Source: Nereocystis luetkeana (lineage: Eukaryota > Sar > Phaeophyceae > Laminariales > Laminariaceae). From it: a stretch of DNA of 64,000 nucleotides. Below are positions 24,485 through 36,673 of the stretch, piece by piece. How positions within the stretch are numbered: the stretch's first letter is position 1; each line of letters opens with the position of its first letter. Made by a program: the position numbers and the translations under genes. A model generated the notes under the pieces. The model searched no databases. It was not told the DNA's origin and was given only the letters and a program-made list of their open reading frames with translations. Location: assembly GCA_031213475.1 (NCBI GenBank), contig JARUPZ010000023.1, positions 8,140,157 through 8,204,156 on the forward strand. The letters run 5' to 3'.

Positions 24485-27400
24485 ATAGTAGTAGTAGTAG
24501 TAGTAGTAGTGGTACTACTGCTGTAGTAGTAGCTGTTGTAGTAGCAGAAGAAATAGTACTAGCAGTTGTAGTACCGGTAGTAGTATTAGTGGTCGTAGTG
24601 GCGCGTTCTGCGATAGAGGTAGCACATTTCCGCTAAAATGTTTTCTGAATGACGGGGCTCCTCAACCCACAATCGCCGCAAATACCAATTTCGTTTTCGA
24701 AAAATGACGTTTTTGTATACTTTGGGCCATTAATTATTCATTGGGATGTAATTTGATTTTTGCTGAAGTCAGTTTTCGGGTGAGGTATGGAGTTCCTCAA
24801 GTGAGGAGCCTCAGAAAAATTAGTATGAGCCTCTACCGTAGAACGCCTCTAAAAATAGCGTTACGTACCGATCGCCCCGTCTCGCTATTCCCCTCCCCTT
24901 CGCTCTGGGCCGGAGCGCGATCAATCCTCACAATTATGATCCCCGTGGTTTCCCTTGTTCCCCCCCGCGACTGCTGCTGTGTTCGCTGCTCGCTGCCGCG
25001 CCTTGTCGCGATTGTACTATTCATACAGGTACCTACAGCTGTCCGCCGCGATGATCATGAGCCTGGGTACATCGTCTCTCGTCATCGGACACGCAAATGT
25101 GAGTCACAGCGCGCAGAGAATACGATCACGAATTAGTGCATTACGCCATTTCTATGGCCGCCTACACTTCAGCAGGGCTGCTCACGGGTCGGTACGAACC
25201 TCGTGGGTCGGATCGGGTGGGGTCGGGTCGGGTCGAGTAGGGTAACGATGAGCGACCCGGATCGGTAATAATTCACAACCTCCCGACCCGACCCGACCCG
25301 ATCCGACCCAACCCAACCTGTGAGATTTCGAATAGTTCCGGACCCCACCCGCGGGTCGGGGTCATGGGCCGTGAACAGTCCTGCTTTTCGGGGGGCTCTG
25401 CAGGGTGGGCTGAAGTCAGAGATCTGAAGCCGGAGACCCGTGCCGTCCAACCGAAAAAAATCTCCCAGAATTGGTGTTCGTTTATTTACGTACCAGGTAT
25501 GAAACGAGCGTGCCCCCCCCCCACGTACAGAATCCACCACCAGCAGCTCGAATTCCTATCACTGGGGGCCTATAGTAATATATAGTAGTCGAAACCCAAA
25601 ATGGACCCCCAAAACCGGCAGGTGCCCCCCTGTGTTTATACACTATATTTGTGTCTGATTTCTATGTTTCCCCCAGTAGTATCGAAGGTTACCTTATCTT
25701 CCTGCTGGGCTTGTGCGGTCGTTTTTCTCCGCGAGATACTCTCTCCTTCGCCTGCTCCTTTTCCTCCTTCTCCTCCTCCCCCCCTCGCCAGGCTATTCAT
25801 TGCGCGGCAAGGGGCGGTTGGGGGCGGTTGTCGCAAAATGCAGCAGTGACAGGGCACAGGACAGCTACCAAGAGGGGCAGGCTGAGGCTTACATGAAAAC
25901 TACTGAAACTGGAAGTTTTTTTGGTGTAAAGCGCACCCATCCTCTCGAGAAAGAAATCCAGCCTGAGCCAGCATTTTCCTGTTTCTTAATTTCCCCCTGG
26001 TTTATACACAGTGCGCACGTACTTGCAGCCGTGCTTATCTCGCGGTTGTGGGTCCCGCCGCTTATCGCACCTACGCCAAGATAGGGATTTGATTGTGCCT
26101 AAAAATAACGATTTTGTTTGCCGCGCTCGCTCGCTTTCTTGAACGCACGTGATGCGAACCCGGGGTGTCGACTACAATCGACAGGAAACCCAGCTGGCTA
26201 TTCTCGGCGTGGCGCTGGCCATCACCCTGTACAACGCCCTCGTTCTCGAGCCGACGGCGCAAGTCGCTCTGGAGGAGGAGCTGGTGCGTCCGACGTTCTT
26301 CCTCCTCCGATCGTTCCACGTTTTATTTTCCGAAAAAACCCCGTCGGATCCTGTTGGTTGTACAGTAGTAGCTCTACTGTACATACCCACTATTGATGGC
26401 TATATCACGTGCCATGAATAACCAGCAGATGCCGCAATGAGAGATAATACCCTTTTTTTTTGTTTTCACCCAAGGGTATGCATTGTTTTTGCTTGATGCG
26501 TAGTAGTGCAGCAGTCCCCGCTTATGTTGCGCCTGATTTTTGTTAGTTGTTTTTTTATACACTATACTTGCTTGCTGTCACCATGCTGTGTTGTTGTTAC
26601 TGCTGTGTTTATAAACGCGCTCTACTGGTATGTCATGAATACCAGCAGTATTGTTCTTGTGGGTTTTGTGTTTTAGCCTGTATCCCGTGCATGTCGTGCC
26701 TAGGTCTCGTCGTACTCTTGTCAAGCAGGGATACACAGTAAGGGTGCACCTGAGCGTTTCTTGTTCTGTTGGCATCTGGTGATACCCCTCACGTTTTTGC
26801 GAACAAGCCGCTGAGAAATCTTCCGGTAAGTGTTAACGAAATAACTGGAGCAGCCACCATACCTCCTAATAATAGTCACCGTTTGGATGAAATAATATAC
26901 AGGGTAGTAGTGACTTTACGTCTGCGACCGACGCTTAACGCTTTGAGGACTGCAGTCCCGTTGTGCGGACAAAGTACTTGTAATTCAACTGGTTTGCCTC
27001 CAACACGGGGCTGCAGGCCTGAAAGGGTTCTTCTTTCTCCTTTTTGTTGTCCCAGCAGCACAGATACTCCCTGGTACATAAGCTGTGGTACCCGGTATTT
27101 TTTTTAATTTTTGTTTTTCAAGGTCCGTTGTTTAAAATTTCTTACGATTGTATGTTCCCTGGTGCGTGCTTGGCGCTTTTTGTCCTTTCCTCCTCCGTAC
27201 TTGAGGCGGCGGAAAAACGACTGAGTGGAAGGAAACTCAGCAAGAGTCAACGAATGGAACAAGAGGACCTTCCCAAGAAGCAGGCGGCGCTAGGTGCGTT
27301 GTTGTTATTGTTTTTTTGTTGAGCTGTCACTCGTGGCGAGCACATGTAGGTGATTACGGTTTCTAATGTCTACGAGCTCGAGTTCCTAGCGAGAGCTACC

Positions 27401-27720
27401 CTGCAGGGGGTGGGAGATCCAGATATATTGGGATGCGCGTCGTCCACGTCGAGCCCGCACAGGCGCCGATCTCTCCCCCCCCCGTCCCTCCTCCCTCCCT
27501 GCTCCTAACTTCTCCGTCCTCCCTCCCTGCTCCTCCCTTCTCCCTCCTCTCTCCCCCCTTCCCGCGCGTCGACCTTCGGCCTTCCTTCTGGCCAATGCAT
27601 GCATGTATGTATCCTCGTACAGCGAATTTTCTGGGAGCCGAGGTGCTGCTGGACCTGCTGGCCATCGTGTGCGCCGCCAGCTACGCGTGGGACCTAGCCT
27701 CCTCTATCTCCTTTACATGA
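18820..27720 (+). CDS. TMEM205/DUF4149-like membrane protein with predicted plastid leader, 8 exons
   Basis: Exons: 18820-18955, 19393-19529, 22036-22122, 23114-23256, 25029-25098, 26185-26283, 27206-27293 and 27623-27720 (TGA). All phases agree and give 285 aa. Residues 1-20 are a signal peptide ending in ASAF, the heterokont bipartite plastid-import motif. A Gly/Ala/Gln-rich transit-like stretch follows, to ALRMAA near residue 86. Hydrophobic segments lie near 97-115, 122-148, 169-188, 194-210 and 258-275. Family marks are the first-helix block LSIWLGMSVYATFVWP, SLLGKLGPSYLQLS (family: SKLFPxYF), and LAITLYNALVLEP, matching the LAxxNxxxLEP block of TMEM205. A basic loop (225-253) precedes the last helix. 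TMEM205 relatives are multipass proteins of poorly known role; plastid-envelope or thylakoid location is inferred from the leader only. Confidence 0.83.
20503..20680 (-). mobile_element. Poly(A)-tailed dispersed element, copy 1
   Basis: The T-run at about 20504-20521 is the complement of a poly(A) tail. The body matches the inverse of 46430-46612 closely (shared ACTCAGATCCGGGGTCACAT and GCTACGGTACGTGCCTTCAT). No coding capacity; probably a non-autonomous retroposon. It sits in intron 2 of the TMEM205-like gene. Confidence 0.7.
21182..21335 (+). repeat. Dispersed repeat related to 61868-62022
   Basis: Shared words are GCAAGGCAAAA, CTGTCA(A/G)GGGTG, CTAAAACCTAG-like, TCAAGGCA, TTGTTGT and CTGACATCTTTG. 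The two copies are in the same orientation, 40 kb apart and diverged. Nature unknown. Confidence 0.55.
24275..24560 (+). repeat. (AGT)n trinucleotide tract
   Basis: A long imperfect GTA/AGT microsatellite in intron 4 of the TMEM205-like gene. It creates a spurious Ser-rich frame. Confidence 0.95.
24604..24850 (+). mobile_element. ~245-bp TIR element, copy 1
   Basis: The ends are GCGTTCTGCGATAGAGG and CCTCTACCGTAGAACGCC, inverted repeats of each other. The body (GAATGACGGGGCTCCTCA, AAATGACGTTTTTGTATAC) recurs in reverse at 60230-60470. Too small to encode a transposase, so MITE-like; superfamily not determined. Confidence 0.7.
25190..25320. repeat. GGGTC-type imperfect palindrome
   Basis: GGGTCGGATCGGGTGGGGTC on the left faces CCCGACCCGATCCGACCC on the right around a spacer of about 45 bp. 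A long hairpin is possible in the intron following the exon that ends at 25098. Confidence 0.75.
26932..27000. mobile_element. Partial copy of the CAGTCCCG piggyBac-like MITE
   Basis: TTAACGCTTTGAGGACTGCAGTCCCGTTGTGCGGACAAA matches the left terminal part of the 50099-50196 element. The right end is not seen. Confidence 0.5.
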
Positions 27721-27895
27721 CGTGACACCTCGTGACGTGACATGGCGCCACGTGACGTGATGTGGCATCGCGTGACGTGACGTGACGTGACGTGATCTAA
27801 TGTGACGTGACCTGACGTGAACTAATGTGACTTGACGGGACATGAAGTGACGTGTCGTGACGTGACGTGATGGACGTGATGTGACAGCGTGACAC
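27716..27895 (+). repeat. (TGACG)n-type pentamer minisatellite
   Basis: ACGTGACGTG pentamers with drift start right at the stop codon of the TMEM205-like gene and would lie in its 3' UTR. Confidence 0.9.
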
Positions 27896-27934
27896 TTTTA
27901 CAAAGGGACGGGGGGGGTGCGACGGCGGCGCTGA

Positions 27935-28045
27935 CGAGGCATTTCCCCGTGTAAAACAATGCGAATGAACCCATCCAGCGCGCTCCGTCAGCCCCCTCCG
28001 TCTCGAAAGAGATGCATGACCAATGGTCAAATTACCTGAGGTTTA
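27935..28045 (+). mobile_element. Short LINE 3' fragment (copy 4)
   Basis: TCTCGAAAGAGATGCATGAC and AATGGTCAAATTAC match the 3' region of the LINE copies at 11.0, 37.4 and 56.6 kb (TCTCGAAAGGGATGCGTGGT). Only about 100 bp remain. Confidence 0.5.
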
Positions 28046-28104
28046 GTAGCGAGTCATCGGTGGACTCGTTTTTTTCTTTTTTGATCCTTCTACGTATTGA
28101 CTGG

Positions 28105-28350
28105 GGGGGGGGGTGTACTCGATATCATGCACGGCCGTAGTTGTACGACCATAGATCTTCGCACTCCTTCAATCCCGGGGAGGAGCACGTCGGGTTTTCA
28201 CCGACCAGGCAGACATTGCTTGCACCAAGCGCAAAGCGTCGTGAGGTGTTCGGCAAGTCGCATGAAGGGTGAGCTGCATCCTAATAATACTTCAGAAAAA
28301 AACGCTTGTGAGGCGGACTCGCATATGGATAACAGCTTCGATGAGTTAAA
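28105..28350 (-). mobile_element. Short C-tailed element copy
   Basis: A G-run then TGTACTCGATATCATGCA, GAGCACGTCGGGTTTTCACC, GACATTGCTTGCACCAAGCG and GCATGAAGGGTGAGCTGCAT. Read on the minus strand, it ends in GAGTACAC plus a C-run. Confidence 0.75.
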
Positions 28351-29934
28351 AACAATTTCAGTGTGGCCACTTCCAGAGACAGCAATGGAGGGGTACGAGT
28401 ACGATGCCACTGCCTCGTGGGTGCCTTACCATAAACACTACCAATACGTGATACGATATTTCCCTTTCTTTCGGAGTGTAGGCTCTCTCCACCCGCACAA
28501 ATGACTCGATCGCCAGCTGTGACCGACCACAAAAAAAATAAATAAAAAAAAACGTTACCCTGGCCGTCAACAGTAGCTCACGTAGTGAGCGGCATGTTTT
28601 ACAGTGTCGTTACCAATCGACGCCAACCCAACCCATATATAGTAGGGGGTGAGGGCAAATGCCGCGTGCCAACTCCCTTGTCCGAGAAAGGCTTCCCCCG
28701 ATGTAAGGATGGCTTGGGTGCATACCACTGTCATATGAATGCTCTAGCGGTCCGTACACGTTTGGACAAACTGGTGCTGTTTTTGTACACACGGTATATT
28801 GACTGCAGCCGTCAGTCCTCCAACGAGCGTTCAGAAGACTTGGGAAAAAAAAACCCATCCCGTGAGCGTGTGAGAGAAGTGATATTTTTTCCCTTTGCAG
28901 ACACCAAGCACACCGCGGAATATGTGCTTCACAAGAGAACAAAAAAGGTACCGTTGTAACGACAGCAGGGGAAGGACGGGGGGGGGGCTGTGTTTATCAT
29001 ACGAGCCAACGATAACAACAAATGAGCAGCAGATAAGAAAAAACCAGCAGTAGTAGCAGTGTTCCCGCGCTCGCTTGTGTTTCTTTGCGCGAGGCGTTGT
29101 TGAAACCACGAACAGCACGGCAGCCTGGCGGCGATAGCAACCGCACCGTTTGGGGGTATTGCGCTATTTAATAGTTAGGAGTGATGCCTACAGAGTGGTA
29201 ACAGCTGAGAAACGTATATACGCTGCTTGTGGATAGCAGATGCATGTGCCTTCTGGAGGGGGCGGTGCATAGACTGCATGCACCTGGTACGTATGTAGTA
29301 GCGCCACTCTGTGCGTCCACGTCACCTTTCGAGCGCGATATTCGCACCGTTCGCTGATCTTGTTGGTGGGCTCTCCGTCATGGAAGAAGAGGAGTCTGAG
29401 GTTGGCTTGCGGGTGGGTGTACACGAAGGCCGCAGAAGTCGCCAGGTGGCTCTTGGTCGCCCTGTGTTAGTTCCGTCTCTCGAGGTTTGCTCGCGGTTCC
29501 CTTTGCGCTATCTTGAGAGCTTGTGGATGTGTGGACCCCATTTAGCTGACGATCGGCCTCTACGTTGGGTTCGGCTCGTATGGAGGCGTGCACTCTAGTG
29601 ATATTGTGTAGCACGTCGTGACGGGGGTATTCAGTACTTCCCTCGTTGCCGGCGACTCTAGAATTTTTACTTGCGTAGCCTCGAACGTTTTGTGTCGATG
29701 CGTTGTCTAGACGATATGAGAGGAGCATGAGGCAGCCAGACGAGATGATCGACTTTCGCAAACAAAATGACTTGACTTCAGTATTACGGTGCGTTAAAAT
29801 GAACATGATTTAATTTCAGCCTTTTTTTCTTTCGCCCGCTCAGTATATGTATATATATACCTGGTATATATTATCTTCGCCCTTCTTGTCTCTCCCTCAT
29901 CCAGTAGTTCTAGCTCAGATCAGTTGTTGTGATA
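28351..29934. other. Spacer without recognised gene
   Basis: A 142-aa minus-strand frame (29378-29806) is open but has no recognisable motif. No RNA gene is seen. Confidence 0.35.
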
Positions 29935-30855
29935 TCCCCTCTCCTCTGCTGCGGCGTTATGGTTTGTAGTAATTGTCCCCTCGTTATACCTGGCAGGCGT
30001 TATGGCCTGTTTTTCTGATGAGCACATCGCCCCTTCGTTCAGAAGACATCTGGCGAGGCAAATAGCAACTAATACAAGAGCTTCTAACATCTAACATCGT
30101 CAAGCACCTCGTGTCGGTGACCAGAGCAGAGCCAAAGGCATCAGCCTGCTATAGCAGTAGTCGGTCCCTAGGTCCATACTGCCTTACACTTAACACTGGC
30201 GGCGTCGACGGCAGGACGCTTTTGGCACCTGTTCAAGGGCTGATTTTTCTTTCGAAGGGTACATTGCTCGACTCGCCTTAGCTTATGTCGTTCCTGGCTA
30301 CTCGAGCCACACCGCTTCCGCGAGTTTTGTTCCTCCATTTAGCGTCCGGGTAGTTCTAGCTTATTTTGCCTGCTTGGGCGTGTCTGCACGTTCGGGCTTG
30401 TTGATGTCAGATTCGCAGTGTCCACGTGTAATCGGCTACTGCTTTGAAAGTTAGAGGTGTGCGAGTGGGTTGTGAAGTGCCGCATTTTCGATCCATTCTC
30501 CGAATTCTCCGGATTGGTTTGGTTCGTGCCTGAGTTTTCTATGAATCTGCATATACGGCCCTTCAGGGTGGGCTAGTGTATTGGTATCCCCTCTCCCTTT
30601 CTGCGGCGTTATGGTTTGTAGCAATCGTCCCCTCATCTTACGTGGGAGGCGTTATCGCCTGCTTTTCTGATGAGCACCTCGCCCCTGCTCAAGAAGATAT
30701 CTGGCGAGGCAAGCAGCAACGAATACAAGAGCTTATACGTAACAACTAACATCGCCAAGCATCTCGTGAGAGTGACTAGAGCTGAGCCAAAGGCATCAAC
30801 CTGCTAGCAGTGGTCGGTCCTTAGGTCCACACTGCCATACACTTAACATCAACTA
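29935..30855 (+). repeat. Pair of ~260-bp direct repeats 650 bp apart
   Basis: 29935-30195 and 30585-30855 share GCGGCGTTATGGTTTGTAG, TTTTCTGATGAGCAC, CTGGCGAGGCAA and GAGCCAAAGGCATCA. About 390 bp of unrelated sequence separates them. Terminal repeats of a small, decayed LTR-type element (TRIM-like) would fit, but no primer-binding site or protein is recognised. Confidence 0.55.
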
Positions 30856-30859
30856 TTGG

Positions 30860-32280
30860 GTCACATATATAGCAGCCTCACCACCCCCCTACCAAATACG
30901 GTTCGTGTCTACATTTTGATCGCGAGACTGCTTTATTGTGCTATTCATAGAGAAATGACTTGATTTAAGAGTAGTAATTATCTTACTCGTGCGCCGAGGG
31001 AAATTGTCGGACTGACGTTTTTTTTTCTGGAATCCTACGACGCTGTCCTCAAAGTAAGCACATACTACATTGCCGGCAGCGAACCAACCCGCTCAGAGTA
31101 CGGCAAGCCCAGTGAACGGAGATGATCGCGTCGAACGTTGGTGTCGATCCGTTGTCTTGTTCAACGATGGTCGACACGAGATAATCGAGAAGCAGGCGGT
31201 GGAGCATACTCGCGGATCCGGATCAGGCGGGGCATTCTCTTCCGTGAATCAAAACAAAATTTTAGCGAGTTATTGGCGTTCAGCACACACAGAAGGGGGG
31301 AAGGTGCGGGTCGTGCAGGCGGCTTGTTGCCCATGTCTCAGCTACCCCTGCTCGTGGCCGCACCGTCGAAGCTAACATGCTGCCGATTCTTGCACTTTTT
31401 TTGTGAGTCCTGCTTGTTTGGCGTGGATTGACAAAATACGTTTTCAAACGTTGGAGTTGAACCATACAGGGGACTGCTCGCTGGCATCATTTTTCAAAGG
31501 TGTATTGAGGTACAACACAAATGGTTTCAAATTTCCTTCTAGTGGTTCGTCGGTACTGCCGACGGAAAACCCACTCTTTGGAATTATAGCCGCCGACAGG
31601 ATCCATCTGGCACCCTGATCCACCGCCCACGGTCACAGCCGTCACCAAATCGAGGAAAACTAACTCCAAAGAAGAATACTCTATTAGTAGCAAAAGTTGC
31701 TGCCGAACCGGCTGAAAAGGGGCGCTCTTGTAACCACAAGGCGGCGATCGTTCGGCCGCGCAAGTGAACATTTTTTACCGCGAAATAGTGAAAGAGGCTT
31801 CCCCCAGTGAACTGCCTGCCTGACTGGTCTGCCGGGTTTGCTTGTTCGTGGTTTGCGGTGTACCGTGCGTTATGCGGTACGGTTTACCGAAATCTATACC
31901 CGGTACGGTTTACGGTTTACCGCAAGCTATATGGTTTACGCTCGTATACCGCTTACCGTAACTTAGACAATCGACGCTTGCCGCGTTACCGAGAGATGTG
32001 CATACGGGACGCTTTACGCCTTATAGATGAAAATAAAAATGCGAATGGATCGACGAGAACGTGGGGCACAAGACACGACGGAAAATCAGATACCGACCGC
32101 ACCGGTACACAACTCGCAATCAACACCTTCTACTCACACAAGCCGTGACAAGTGAAAAAATACTGTATAATGTACCGCCGACAGTCCGCTTATTTTTGGT
32201 GCCGTCTGCGTGCACACGGCCATCCAAAGAAACATCAAAAGACACACCGAGCTGTTTTTTTTACTGCTATATACCCCATA
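30860..32280. other. Spacer without recognised gene
   Basis: It holds a GGTTTACCG-rich stretch (31855-31990) resembling the GTGCGG minisatellites in style, and short frames with no family match. Confidence 0.35.
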
Positions 32281-32282
32281 TA

Positions 32283-32650
32283 GGCTGGTGTGAAGGTGTT
32301 ACCTACTGAGCTATAGGGGTAAAAGATCGATCGATTACCCAGCCCAGGGTAAAACCCTACAACACCCCCCCCCCCCTCTCTGAACGGTGGGATCTTTGGG
32401 GCGTCGGTACCGTATACGGCCGTACGCTGACCTACCCCCTTTGTTTTAATACCTGGGGAACCAGGGGGATATGTTTTTTAGGGATGCACGCGCAAGCGTT
32501 TCTATAAAAGAAGCGTTCGAAGTGAAGTTCGAACCCGTGTCCTGCCGACGACGCCAAATGTGAAGGTTTTACCTACTGAGCTACCAGTATAGGGGCAAAA
32601 ATCGATTGATTACCCAGCCCAGGCTTAATCCTTGTAACACTGGCCTGGGC
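32283..32650 (-). mobile_element. tRNA-derived SINE with duplicated head
   Basis: On the minus strand: A box (TAGCTCAGTAGGTAAAACC), B box (GGGTTCGAAC), body and G-run, then a second head with its own A box (32283-32355). Thus one full unit plus a head repeat, as in the 15.8-17.1 kb cluster. Confidence 0.8.
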
Positions 32651-33159
32651 TGGAGGGTGTCCTAACCCCCCCTCTCCCCCCCCCCCCTCCTGTTCCTGTT
32701 TATTTTAATACCCTCGAAACACGCGCCCACCCCTGGAGATGATGGTGATGAGGGTTATGGTGATGATGATGGTGATGATGACGACGGTGAGATGATGGAT
32801 GGTTAAATAGAAAAAACGCACGAAACACAAAGAAAACAAAGTTGAAAACAAAAGCTGCGTATGTTCAAAAAACAAAAGAGCAAAAACACCAACACCAACA
32901 CCAGCACCAGCACCAACACAACTTCCTGACAAGGATGACGTTTTTCGCCGTTTGGCTAGAGGCGTCCAGGCATCAATGAAACCCATGCCCGTATACTTAA
33001 TTCTACACAAAAACGACTTTCAAAACATTTTCTACGGCGCCTATTTCCCCGAAAGCATTTCCAGCGAGTCCGTCGTCTGCACTACGACCTCTGAAGTATC
33101 GTACGTATTCCTGCAAGAAAGCGGAAATGGAGGGGGAGGAGGAGGAGGAAGAGGGGGGG

Positions 33160-33350
33160 GGGGCAGGGGGTTTACTCATGTCATGCATGGCCGTAGTGGT
33201 ATTATCATAGACCCTCGCATCCTCCCTACATACAACGTTGAGACGGAGGGCTCGTCGGATTTTCACCGACCACAGGCAAGACCTTTTGTTGTTGCACTAA
33301 GCGCGAAGCTCCGTCAGGTTGTTCGTCGAGTCGAATACGAAGGGTGAGCG
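33160..33350 (-). mobile_element. Short C-tailed element copy
   Basis: A G-rich run, then TTTACTCATGTCATGCATGG, CCGTAGTGGTATTATCATAG, TCGGATTTTCACCGACC and GTCGAATACGAAGGGTGAGC. It lies just past the stop codon of the GME gene. Confidence 0.7.
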
Positions 33351-33402
33351 CGAGCGCGCGGAACGAATGTAGTCGGTCCTGCTCTCCTCTACTCGTAGCC
33401 TC

Positions 33403-36400
33403 TCACTTGTTTCCCGCGGCGGCCTCCGCCTCCACTTGCCCCTTGATCCAAAAATACGTCTTGCGCAGACCTTCCTGGATCTCGACGGACGGCGCCCAGC
33501 TCAGCTTTTCTTTGATGAGAGTGTTGTCGCTGTTGCGCCCCCTCACCCCCTCGGGGCCGGGCACGTGCCTGATCGGAAGGTCCTTGCCATCGAAGCCCAT
33601 CGCGATAGCCGCGAACTGGTTCATCGAAACCTTTTTTCAAAAATCGGATCGGATCGGATCGGCATATAAACGCGTATTTTTTCATGGTTTTGTTGTTTTT
33701 CTTTTGTGTGTCCGGAAGCAATCGAGATATAATATATTATATGTAAGTCGGACGGAAGCGGCAGGAGTCGGGCGAGATTGTAGCCGAACAGCAGCGGGAA
33801 GGCGCCAGGGGAAAGGGGCGGGGGAGGGAGCGGTGCATGCGTTGCTTATCGCCGCTTGGCAAAACAATGCACTCCACAAAGCGGGAAAGAAAGTAGGTGG
33901 GCGGCAAGCGGGCACCTGAATCTCTCGCCCTGCCCCAAAGCCCCCTCCACTGCACCGCATCAAAACCTCCCCCGACTACCCCTCATACCCCCCGCCCCCC
34001 ACCTCCACCCCTCCTCTCACCATCTCCTCCGTGCCGAGGTTAAGCGGGAGGCAGTAGTCCCCTTCCATGATGCGGACCGACCCCTCCACGCAGTCGTCGA
34101 TGAACATAAATGATCGCGTCTGCTCCCCGTCCCCCCACATCTCGAAGTCCTTCGTCGAGCAGATGGCCTTGCGGCAGAAAGCCGCCGGCGCCTTCTCGCG
34201 CCCACCCTATATATGTGATACACCGGTACCGGTACCAGTACCGCCGCCACCACGATCGGAAAAACGCAAAAAGGAAGAAAAACAAAAAACGTTATCGTAG
34301 CGATTGCACAACAACAAAGGGAAATAGTAGCAATCGAAAACAAGATGGAAAATATACGTATACCAGTATATGTAAGCGTCAAACCGAGGGGTGTATTTGG
34401 TAGGGTGTACAGGTACCCGGGGGGGGGGGGGTTGGTGGGAGTACCGAGCTTGCCCAGGTGTCTGGTGCCGGTATCTAGTTCGTACAGAACCTTGTCGGAA
34501 TGTTCGGTACGGTATTGGGGACGTACCGATCTTCACCGAAGACTTCGGTAGGGTGTTGAGGAAGCAGATAGCCCCGGTATACTTTGATACGTGCGCTACC
34601 GAACACACCCTTAAAAAGCACTACGGAAAAGGCGGTTTCGTTGAGCGGAGGGGAGGGACGACAGGGGTTTTATCGAGCTGAATAGACCCAGACAGCCAGA
34701 CACGCAGACGAACAGTCAGACACAGAGACAGACAGACAGACAAACAGACAGACAAACAGACAGACAGGCAGACATACAGGCACACACACAAACACACGGA
34801 CAGGCAGACAGGCACGCACCTTCCACGTCCCTCGGGGCCCGTAAACGTTGTGGTAGCGCGCCATCCTGGTCTCGATCGGGAAGTCCTTGGCGTAGGCCTT
34901 GCACATCTCCTCGTGGTACAGCTTCTCCAAGCCGTACGTGTCCTTGGGGGTCAATGAAACACCGCAAGCGTAGGTATCGTGCATACCAAAGACAAGACAC
35001 GTAAAAAACATGTGGCATGCCTTACTCCGGTGCAGGGTGACGATCATGTTCCTACGGCTAGACTTCTCTGGCCACAAACATAAGGGGCGTTTCATCTTCA
35101 TACTAAGACCCATAAGGTCCTCATATTTCCACCCAGAGCCGCACGAGGTAGGGGATAGGGGATATTCATAGGGCATGCCTTAATTCGGACCTGAGTGCGA
35201 AGCCCGGAGATCCTACAGAAAAGCCGGAGTCGGATTTTCCGCGTCGCCCGACCGAAAGTGCTCATTTTTCCTTTCAAAATAGATTCAACGTCACCAGCGC
35301 ACACAAATACGTACCGGTACGTGCTTTAAGTTGACCACAGCAGCCACTACTGTAATATCCGCCAATAGCGCGAGTTGTCTTCATGACAGTGAGAGCTATA
35401 CACTCACCTCATCTTACAAAATGAAAAAAAGACAACGAAAGAACACGCCCCGAGACGTAATCTACGTATGATGTGCGTACAGGGTACGACGCACACCAAA
35501 AAATTGTTGAAACCTGACACCCGGGGCCTGGTATATACTAGAACAAATCTACCCGCTGTAGTACAGTAGTAGTCAAAATGGCACGCATGTACAACATATG
35601 CAAGCCGTTTCCTACGAAGGCAGCTTTTCAGGACGGAAAGGGCGGACTTTTACCTGAGGCTTCGCCGGCCACGCGTCCGTCTCCTTCAGCCCCGGGTTGC
35701 TGGGGTCTAGCTGCAAGTCTTCGTTGTAAACGCAGGCGGTAGATGCGTAGAAGTAACGCTTTGCCTCGTTCAGTCGGGCCGCCTCCAGGAGGTTGGTGCC
35801 TGCGCGCCAAGAAAAGCACAACAAAAAAGCACGACGCGTCACGGAAGCAGCGAAACAAAAAAACGGCAGGCGAAAATGAAAACAAAAGCGGAAACAACAA
35901 CGAAACGCCTCCAAAAAGTGCATACGGAAAGATTGGCATGCCCTTTGTCCCCACACCAACACTAACGAAATAGAACCGTATTTTATGGTACTCGGGTATA
36001 AATACCACTTCGTCCCGACATGCCAAGACCGTTCGGTATTTTTATGTCACCACCGAGAAACGGTCCATACAAAACGTAGCCAGACAGAGCGGTACAACAG
36101 TACATGAAACACACAAAAAAAAACGCCAGCGGTGTCCCAACATCCCCAATCGGCAATAACAACAAAACGAAACTACCCAGGTACTCGTCTGGCCGGTAAT
36201 ATAATATACGTTTGATATTCACATCAGATATCGAGAGGTTACTATACTTCCGGCCATATTGGTACCAGTATACAAGGTTCCCCTCCAGGAAGTGCCTAGG
36301 GGAGTGCCGCAAGAGCGAACTAATGCTCGCATGGAATACCTGCACACCTGTTGAGAACTACTGTAACTGCCTGTTGAGAACTACAGTAACTGCATCCACC

Positions 36401-36629
36401 CATCATCTGAAGAACATACGCACACATATTTTTGAGGACAGACTACATAGTGCTGTTTGAGGGAAATAGTGCGCGATCAAATTAATTAACTACTACTGTA
36501 CACACAATAAAATCAAAGAGGGTATACCGGTAAGTGGGTATTGAGCCTGAACAGATGGCGATCATTTCGTTGCTTGCGGCGTAAATGTAATTACAATACC
36601 AGTATGGCAGTGGCGGCAGCTGTAACTCC

Positions 36630-36673
<44 letters not shown>

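Noticed and set aside
24040-24636. Ser/Val-rich 198-aa frame.
   Set aside because: Translation of the AGT microsatellite inside an intron.
26769-26826. Possible exon ending in a perfect GTAAGT donor (NKPLRNLP/GTAAGT).
   Set aside because: No acceptor in a matching phase, and the flanking exons 26185-26283 and 27206-27293 already join in phase 0 as the protein family requires.
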